Shown here piece by piece: positions 30,601 through 35,757 of a stretch of DNA of 35,757 bases (positions are counted from its first letter, which is position 1; each line of letters starts with the position of its first letter). The position numbers and the translations under genes were made by a program. Origin of the DNA: Acidobacteriaceae bacterium (GTDB lineage Bacteria; Acidobacteriota; Terriglobia; Terriglobales; Acidobacteriaceae); assembly GCA_003152195.1 (NCBI GenBank), contig PLZN01000623.1, positions 11,779 through 47,535 on the forward strand, in the 5' to 3' direction. Below the pieces are notes generated by a model. That model saw only the letters and a list, made by a program, of their open reading frames with translations. It ran no database searches and was not told the origin of the DNA.

Positions 30601-31121
30601 TGTTCCGCGATGAAACGACGAATCCGGTGAAGTATCCCGTGCTGCAGCATGTGCTCTTATCGGTTCGCAAGAGCCTGGCGTGGAATCCGGAATATTGGTT
30701 CACCCAAGCGGGAAGTCACCGTTATCGGATGTCTCTCTTGCCCCACGGTGGAAGCTGGCGCTTTCGTTACCGTGAGGCGATCGGGTTTAATCATCGCTTG
30801 ATCGCGTGTGTTGCCGATTCAGTGGAGCCGGCATCCGGAGCCACGCTTCCGGAATCTGCTAATTACCTGCGGTTGGATCCATCGAATCTTATTTTGACCG
30901 CGATGAAAAAGAGCGAAGGCAATGATTTCGTGACAATCCGATTTTACGAGGCAGAGGGAACTGCATGCACAGCTCAGGTTCATCTGGCTAAGAGCATTCG
31001 AGAGGCATGGAAGACCAACTTGATCGAAGAGAATGAGGAAGCTATAAAGCCCCGTAACGATGGGAGCTTGGAGCTGACAATTAAGCCTTGGGAGATTGTC
31101 ACAATTAAGGTGGCGGTGTGA
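27636..31121 (+). CDS. GH38-like glycoside hydrolase with N-terminal discoidin (F5/8 type C)-like domain, Tat-type leader
   Basis: MDRRDFLQSALACAVFSSIPGIG leader (start 27636, not 27555); NWANLAHKASVRASSHVADPPWGYPPVNAIGDDLMNSWEADGQASGAWLEVGFPGARPVSEIWVLP; GH38 H-N-D metal motif NCTCHNDLGWLNTQ; YVKTDPPSMTLQMPQILAKAGVKYCIQGRMPYGFYNW nucleophile-like region. Confidence 0.78.
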   Translation: MDRRDFLQSALACAVFSSIPGIGPASRLLGAELQETEENPNWANLAHKASVRASSHVADPPWGYPPVNAIGDDLMNSWEADGQASGAWLEVGFPGARPVSEIWVLPKALPRDVLGQDVYNLAYSRVQWFEAPRHIRLSFADGDAVHAELRQADFFQIITLPQARQTSTVRLTIEDVWPKPGGKETGIGKVRIFPRKHPISFQIDTYKMYDADGGQAVQAATLHLINPGKEIKGGQLEISLRGKVLKQIALSPIPSSANTQQDVWIPAPFEDEEMEFAVVAPSAQFCCKRNLLVPTYHPTYFDGGTFSLNCTCHNDLGWLNTQAKTADFRSSDIIVPALGLLKEFPEFLYSMECTAYLMEFLSLHPELRDEMVANMRGRRFTWGASYVECQEVHVGPEKLVRQFYFGRLWLKNTFPGIDTSFYVKTDPPSMTLQMPQILAKAGVKYCIQGRMPYGFYNWVGPDGSIVLTYGYHYVDPMRLLDPKDNHGWLRYAEQREEYYSQHDLPRKFIYDYTSDYLPPQPSLPPYLRQQNEAMGKFAAIWNQRFSSEPSRQVNPPRMLFTAPEQFLEEFTKSPLDITTLSGDWPFPWAYYDEPSNREALLLGRTAHNQLLAAERIYAGLSLNQGFQNYPTQKFEDAWKADVWPDHGWGGNHGLLTDQVYADSYARSKTLSDQILGEVASEMASRATKASANQIPIIVFNPLSWERTDLVECQFRIPSGWTNLTVRDSTGKEFPYEILEGDLEAGTTKMLFLARDVPSVGYETYYLASSSTPAQAPTILTGDTVENKFYRLTFGAGGIKSLYDKRSKWEVLRADKFDGGEVIQFTAPGQAWEDPEVVTTKDFDKTSNHTFPFKQFSKTPLRTTAVREAQFKNFTLRESFHLYEQLDRVDIEVEILNWNGTKERELRVVFPINLDEAKLCYEVPFGTVEIGKNEIDFSLLPPDNDTQFTPAIYGGQHPLTFREAINWIDASSPDYLSTGCLAASDITVHLFRDETTNPVKYPVLQHVLLSVRKSLAWNPEYWFTQAGSHRYRMSLLPHGGSWRFRYREAIGFNHRLIACVADSVEPASGATLPESANYLRLDPSNLILTAMKKSEGNDFVTIRFYEAEGTACTAQVHLAKSIREAWKTNLIEENEEAIKPRNDGSLELTIKPWEIVTIKVAV

Positions 31122-31229
31122 CGGAAGAGAGCCCGCAAATCACGTTGGCGGCGACCAAGCGATGGGCGGTGAAACTGTCCTGACTAACATATATCGGAGC
31201 TGACGTTTAGGCCCAAGGGTAAGAAGAGG

Positions 31230-32474
31230 ATGATGAAAAAGCCGACAGAGGAATCATTTGGACCGCTCAAGGGTTTAGTCGTGCTTGACTTTAGTCAGCT
31301 TGCCCAAGGCCCGTATGCAACCCAAATCCTCGGCGACCTCGGAGCGGAAATCATTAAGGTCGAGCCGCCGAAAGGCGACTGGATGCGTCATTGGAGCATG
31401 GCCAACCTTTACCTCAACGGCGAAGCCGCTTCCTATCTGTGCCTGAATCGGAACAAGCGCAGTATCGCCATCGACCTGAAGCAGAAAACGGGAGTTGAGG
31501 TGGCGAAGCGCCTGGCGGCTCGGGCCGACATAGTCATCGAAAACTTTCGCCCCGGCGTGATGGACCGGCTTGGTCTGGGATGGGAAACCTTATCGAAAAT
31601 AAATCCCCGCCTCGTGTACTGCTCCAGTTCGGGCTTTGGGCATAAGGGACCTTATGTAAAGCGTCCAGGGCAGGATCTTCTGATTCAGGCTGTTGCAGGT
31701 TTAGGCTTTATGTGCGGTCAGGCAGAAGACCCCCCAATGGGATTGCCGATTGGCGTCGCCGATTTTGTGGCCAGCCAGCACATCGTCTATGCGGTGTTAG
31801 CGGCGATTTACAGCCGCGAAAAGACGGGAGTCGGTCAGCGCGTTGATGTCAACCTGCTCAACTCGTTGCTCGCGATCATGATTCAGGAACTTACGGTATA
31901 CCTCAACGGCGGTGGTATGCCGCAACGAAGCGCTAGCCATATTCCCAGCCCATATCTGGGGGCTCCGTATGGATTCTATAAAACCGCGGATGGTTACATT
32001 GCGATCTCGATGAATCCGCTCGACAAACTGGCGCGATTGATCGGCGTGGAGGGCTATGAAGGCCGTTCCGAGTCTCAGGTGATCGAAGGCCGCGATGAAG
32101 TACGACGGGACTTTGCAAAGGGGTTCATCAAACGGACCACGAAAGAGTGGCTCGATCTTTTGTTCGAGGAAGATATCTGGTGCGCGCAGGTGAACGACTT
32201 TGCAGAAGTCGAAAAGGATCCTCAGATTGCAGAGAATGAGATGATAGTGTCTTGGGACCAGCCGAACGTCGGAACGGTGCGCAGCGTCGGGATCCCGGTG
32301 AAATTTCAGGATACGCCCGGAAAGATCAATCGTCCGGCGCCCTCCATCGGCGAACACTCGCTAGAGATTCTCCGTGAATTCGGTGGATACACGGAGGAGG
32401 AGATAAAAGCTATTCAAGACCAAGGCGCTGTCTGGATGGCTGGATCCCAAAAAACGGGGGGGTCCACCGAGTAG
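31230..32474 (+). CDS. CaiB/BaiF (class III) CoA-transferase family protein
   Basis: GPLKGLVVLDFSQLAQGPYATQILGDLGAEIIKVEPPKGDWMR; VIENFRPGVMDRLGLGWETL; RPGQDLLIQAVAGL with the conserved catalytic Asp. Confidence 0.93.
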   Translation: MMKKPTEESFGPLKGLVVLDFSQLAQGPYATQILGDLGAEIIKVEPPKGDWMRHWSMANLYLNGEAASYLCLNRNKRSIAIDLKQKTGVEVAKRLAARADIVIENFRPGVMDRLGLGWETLSKINPRLVYCSSSGFGHKGPYVKRPGQDLLIQAVAGLGFMCGQAEDPPMGLPIGVADFVASQHIVYAVLAAIYSREKTGVGQRVDVNLLNSLLAIMIQELTVYLNGGGMPQRSASHIPSPYLGAPYGFYKTADGYIAISMNPLDKLARLIGVEGYEGRSESQVIEGRDEVRRDFAKGFIKRTTKEWLDLLFEEDIWCAQVNDFAEVEKDPQIAENEMIVSWDQPNVGTVRSVGIPVKFQDTPGKINRPAPSIGEHSLEILREFGGYTEEEIKAIQDQGAVWMAGSQKTGGSTE

Positions 32475-32513
32475 CACTGGCAGCCGAGTGCTTAGGTGGA
32501 CAGGAGATGTGGA

Positions 32514-34304
32514 TTGGGAAAGATCGTCACAATTACCGAACTTGCTGACCCGATCTCTGGCGGAGTTGCCCTGGGCATCGGAGGTGTCCATTTTTCCAGG
32601 GTTCCCGTTGCACTCATCGAGACTCTTCTCTTTAGTGGCAAGAAAGACTTTACCTTCATCAGCTGGGGCGGCGGTGTTCCCTTGGAGATGTTCCTCGAAG
32701 CGGGGGCGGTGAAGAAGCTTGCCTTTGCGTTCTCCAGCCTGGATGTGTTCGGACTGGCGCCGCGCTTCCGCAAGGCACTCGAGGAGAATCGTATCGAGGT
32801 GCAGGAATGGACGGCTTTGGCGATGATCCAAGGTTTACACGCAGCATGGATGCGCCTCCCGGAAATGCCTTTTCAGGTGCCGGTCGGGTCCGACATGATG
32901 TCGCGTGGCGACTTCTGGAGAATCGAGGAGTCGCCTGTCTCAGGGACGCCTGTTGCGTATGCGCGGGCTCTTTCAATCGATAGTCTATTGCTGCATGCGC
33001 AGCGTGCGGACCGCGCCGGCAACATTGAAATTGAGGGTGCTCGTGGACTTGATGTATCAATGGCCGGTGCAGCGAAGCAGATCTTTGTCACCGTAGAAGA
33101 GATCGTTGAGACCGGCACCCTCGGATGCGCAAAGAACTCATTCGTTCTGCCTAAGGAGTTCGTTACGGCCGTTGCGTGTGTGCCATTCGGCGCATATCCA
33201 ACTTCGTGCCTGCCTTTCTACACGACCGACTACCGCCAACTGCAGCAGTTTGCGGAGCGATCGTCCGTGAAGGGAGGGGTGGGCACGGTTCCGGAACAGA
33301 ACTCTAAACCTGCACTTACCAAGTTTATCGCGAGCGAAGACCGTCGAGACCTGCTGGCCGCCGCGGTAAAGGTGAGTGTCGATAAGCTCACAGACGCAAC
33401 ATCCGGCAGGGAATTAGCAGCAACGTCGGGCGGAGACTGCACGCCTGAAGAATTTCTGGCTGTTTGCCTTTCACGCGAATACGACAGCAGCAGCATTTGT
33501 TCTGTGGGGTCAGTATCACCGTTGGCGGGGGTCTCCTATTTGCTTGCCAAGCGAACCCATGCTCCCGATCTGACGCTGATCGCGTTCAACGGTGGCTTCA
33601 TCGACGTAGATGCTCATCCGATCTCAATGTCACTTGGCGAGTCCCTCGACTTCCAAACCACGAAAGCGGTTTGGGGAGGCGACGACACCTATCACTGGTA
33701 TTACCAGCAGGGACGAATTACCCACGAGGTCATTCCCGTCGCGCAGGTTGATGTTCACGGCCGCACCAATAATGCCTGGATCGAGAGCGCTGGCAAACGT
33801 GTTCGGCTTCCGGGCCAGGGCGGTATGGCAGATGTCGCCAACCTCCATAAAAACTTCGTGCTGTACCTTACACGACATACGCCCGAGCGCTTTGCCGACT
33901 CGGTGAAATTCTGCAGTGCTTCGCGGGGACTTGCACGCGATGACGATCGACGCCGGGCCGGCTTGCAGCCAGGCCATACGCGATTGCTGACGAATCTCGG
34001 CATATTTGATTTGGATCTGGACGCAGGCCGGTTCCGCCTCGTGAGTATTCACCCCGGTGTATCCGTCGAACAGATTCGGGAGCAGACGGGTGGCGAGGTC
34101 CTGGTGCAAGACCCTCTGCCGGTTACTCCGATGCCCAATGCACAATATCTCCTCCTCATACGGCAGGAGATTGACCCGTTTGGTCTTAGGCGCCTCGAAT
34201 TCACCTCCGGGCGAATGCGGAATGAAATTCTGACTAGCATCCTTGATGCAGAAGAATCCACGATCAGACACATTTCTCCGGCGGTGGTGCGGACTCAAAA
34301 GTAA
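32514..34304 (+). CDS. Fused class I CoA-transferase-like alpha+beta protein (GctAB/IpdAB-type fold)
   Basis: Alpha-like half MGKIVTITELADPISGGVALGIGGVHFSRVPVALIETLL...FISWGGGVPLEMFLEAGAVKKLAF...GLDVSMAGAAKQIFVTVEEIV; beta-like half SVGSVSPLAGVSYLLAKRTHAPDLTLIAFNGGFIDVD...KRVRLPGQGGMADVA. TTG at 32514 has an AGGAG RBS (32502-32506); the ORF track uses GTG 32496. Confidence 0.78.
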   Translation: MGKIVTITELADPISGGVALGIGGVHFSRVPVALIETLLFSGKKDFTFISWGGGVPLEMFLEAGAVKKLAFAFSSLDVFGLAPRFRKALEENRIEVQEWTALAMIQGLHAAWMRLPEMPFQVPVGSDMMSRGDFWRIEESPVSGTPVAYARALSIDSLLLHAQRADRAGNIEIEGARGLDVSMAGAAKQIFVTVEEIVETGTLGCAKNSFVLPKEFVTAVACVPFGAYPTSCLPFYTTDYRQLQQFAERSSVKGGVGTVPEQNSKPALTKFIASEDRRDLLAAAVKVSVDKLTDATSGRELAATSGGDCTPEEFLAVCLSREYDSSSICSVGSVSPLAGVSYLLAKRTHAPDLTLIAFNGGFIDVDAHPISMSLGESLDFQTTKAVWGGDDTYHWYYQQGRITHEVIPVAQVDVHGRTNNAWIESAGKRVRLPGQGGMADVANLHKNFVLYLTRHTPERFADSVKFCSASRGLARDDDRRRAGLQPGHTRLLTNLGIFDLDLDAGRFRLVSIHPGVSVEQIREQTGGEVLVQDPLPVTPMPNAQYLLLIRQEIDPFGLRRLEFTSGRMRNEILTSILDAEESTIRHISPAVVRTQK

Positions 34305-35503
34305 TGGGAGAACAAGTGAAAACGTTAAGAGGAATGACGTGGAATCATGACCGTGGATTGAAGCCAATGCTGGCTACCGCTGCATGGTTCGAGCAGCAAA
34401 ACCCAGGTGTCAGGATTTCGTGGGAGGCGCGGTCGCTCCAGGAGTTCGCCGACTTTCCGGTGGACGAATTGGCAAAGCGCTACGACCTCATTGTCCTCGA
34501 CCATCCACATATGGGTACCGCAGCCCGCGATGGATGCCTAGTTCCTTTGAACAAGCACATACATCCTTCGACACGTGCGGCACTGCAACAGGAGTCAGTC
34601 GGCAAATCGTACCAGAGCTACCTTTTCGACAACGAGCTTTGGGCGCTGCCTATCGATGCTGCTGCCCAGGTGGCGGCGTATCGTTCCGACCTGCTTGAAC
34701 GACTGCAGTATCCGGTTCCCCGAACGTGGGATGATGTCGTCGCGCTCGCACGGGTTCGTCCAGGGACGGTTTGTGTTCCGTTGATGCCAACGGACGCACT
34801 GATGGCTTTTTTCACATTGTGCGCGAACTCGGGCGAAGAGCCGTTCTCGGCCAGTCCACGGATTGTGGTGACAAACAAGACCGGTCTCGCCGCACTCAAG
34901 ATGCTCAGGCAACTGGCGTCGTATTCTATCCCGGAATCGCTCTCCTGGAACCCCGTGCAGATGTGGGAGTGGATGGCGAGTACGGACATCACCGCATATT
35001 GCCCACTTGGTTTCGGGTATTCGAGCTACGCGCGATCTGGATACCGTCCGAATATCTTAACATTTACGAACATTCCTGCAGGTCATGATGGATTACCATC
35101 GGGCTCGATCCTTGGTGGCACCGGTCTTGGAATCTCTTCGATGTCTCAACAAATCGACTTAGCCATCGAGTACGCTGTCTGGGTATCGCAAGCCGCGTGC
35201 CAGTCAACGATCTATTTCTCCGGCGGTGGGCAGCCTGCCAATCGTGTTGCCTGGACAAGCGACTTTGTAAACGGCGAGTCCAACGAGTTTTTTCGCGGAA
35301 CTATCCGAACCCTCGATCATGCCTACCTTCGTCCGAATTGGACTGGGTTTATCGACTTTCAAAACGCCGCTTTCGGATGCATGAAGTTATTCTTAAGCAA
35401 CCAAGCTGATTCCGATGCTACTCTTTCCGCATTGAATCACCTGGCAGCCAATTATCGGAGTAGCTTCTTGGAGAATCAAGGGGATATAGTGCAACAAGCT
35501 TAG
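34304..35503 (+). CDS. Extracellular solute-binding protein (family 1-like) without recognizable signal peptide
   Basis: KTLRGMTWNHDRGLKPMLATAAWFEQQNPGVRISWEARSLQEFADFPVDELAKRYDLIVLDHPHMGTAARDGCLVPLNKHI...LWALPIDAAAQVAAYRSDLLERLQYPVPRTWDDVVALA; start overlaps the upstream stop (TAATG). GTG 34316 is an alternative start. Confidence 0.75.
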   Translation: MGEQVKTLRGMTWNHDRGLKPMLATAAWFEQQNPGVRISWEARSLQEFADFPVDELAKRYDLIVLDHPHMGTAARDGCLVPLNKHIHPSTRAALQQESVGKSYQSYLFDNELWALPIDAAAQVAAYRSDLLERLQYPVPRTWDDVVALARVRPGTVCVPLMPTDALMAFFTLCANSGEEPFSASPRIVVTNKTGLAALKMLRQLASYSIPESLSWNPVQMWEWMASTDITAYCPLGFGYSSYARSGYRPNILTFTNIPAGHDGLPSGSILGGTGLGISSMSQQIDLAIEYAVWVSQAACQSTIYFSGGGQPANRVAWTSDFVNGESNEFFRGTIRTLDHAYLRPNWTGFIDFQNAAFGCMKLFLSNQADSDATLSALNHLAANYRSSFLENQGDIVQQA

Positions 35504-35589
35504 CATGTGTTTTTCACCAATCAGCACGAACGGGTGCTGGCCTTCTGCATTTGCCTGCAAACAGCGAGCCTGTAATAATTTCTCCTATG

Positions 35590-35757
35590 TGTCAAGGGTG
35601 GAGCAAAACTAGACCAGTGGGGCGGAGTAAAAGTAGACCGGTAGATAGCTGGGAAGGTATTGGATATGCGGGTTGTGCCAGGGTTGCTGGGGCGTCGGTT
35701 AGGGTTTGGCGGAGCCGCGTTTATGCTTGCTCTGCTTGAGGCGATAGCTGTCGCCGT
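35590..35757 (-). mobile_element. Terminus of an IS21-family insertion element (partial)
   Basis: TGTCAAGGGTGGAGCAAAACTAGACC with tandem internal repeats GGAGCAAAACTAGACC (35600-35615) and GGAGTAAAAGTAGACC (35624-35639), followed inward by an istB-like C-terminus. Confidence 0.7.
35699..35757 (-). CDS. istB: IstB-like ATP-binding protein, C-terminal fragment
   Basis: Reverse-complement frame GDSYRLKQSKHKRGSAKP*, resembling the IstB C-terminal tail; truncated by the window edge. Confidence 0.6.
   Translation of the reverse strand, partial: GDSYRLKQSKHKRGSAKP

Noticed and set aside
33630-34367. 245-aa antisense ORF opposite the fused CoA-transferase
   Set aside because: Shadow ORF of a high-confidence coding region with no recognizable motif.
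1-35757. CRISPR arrays, tRNA/rRNA genes, toxin-antitoxin or phage-defence modules
   Set aside because: No regularly spaced repeats, RNA gene signatures or defence-family motifs were seen by eye.

Overview
The window looks like an Acidobacteriota (Terriglobia-type) carbohydrate and acid catabolism locus. This assignment rests on family content (Oar-like TonB receptor, many secreted glycosidases), not on a search. From left to right it contains: a truncated minus-strand TPR protein that the ORF track misses; a Tat-exported six-hairpin-type glycoside hydrolase; a bicupin; an IclR regulator; a large carboxypeptidase-regulatory-like TonB-dependent receptor; two tandem secreted GH38-type alpha-mannosidase paralogs with an N-terminal module resembling rhamnogalacturonan lyase domain III; RraA-like, SDR, mutarotase-like and UxuA-like genes; a divergent Tat-exported GH38-like protein (minus strand); a PhyH-type dioxygenase; a second six-hairpin-type hydrolase (minus strand); a fourth GH38-like protein with a discoidin-like N-terminus; a three-gene set of CaiB-type CoA transferase, fused class I CoA-transferase-like alpha+beta protein and a solute-binding-like protein with no signal peptide; and the end of an IS21-family element with the istB C-terminus. 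The main observations are: (1) a mutarotase-like gene interrupted by one in-frame TGA where Trp is expected; (2) an 18-bp palindrome, TGTTCA-N6-TGAACA, conserved 17/18 between two divergent promoter regions with a weaker copy before the TonB receptor, suggesting a local regulon; (3) the unusual GH38 architectures; (4) the CoA-transferase/cytosolic SBP-like operon, in which the class I catalytic Glu appears replaced. All functional assignments come from reading motifs; no database search was run.
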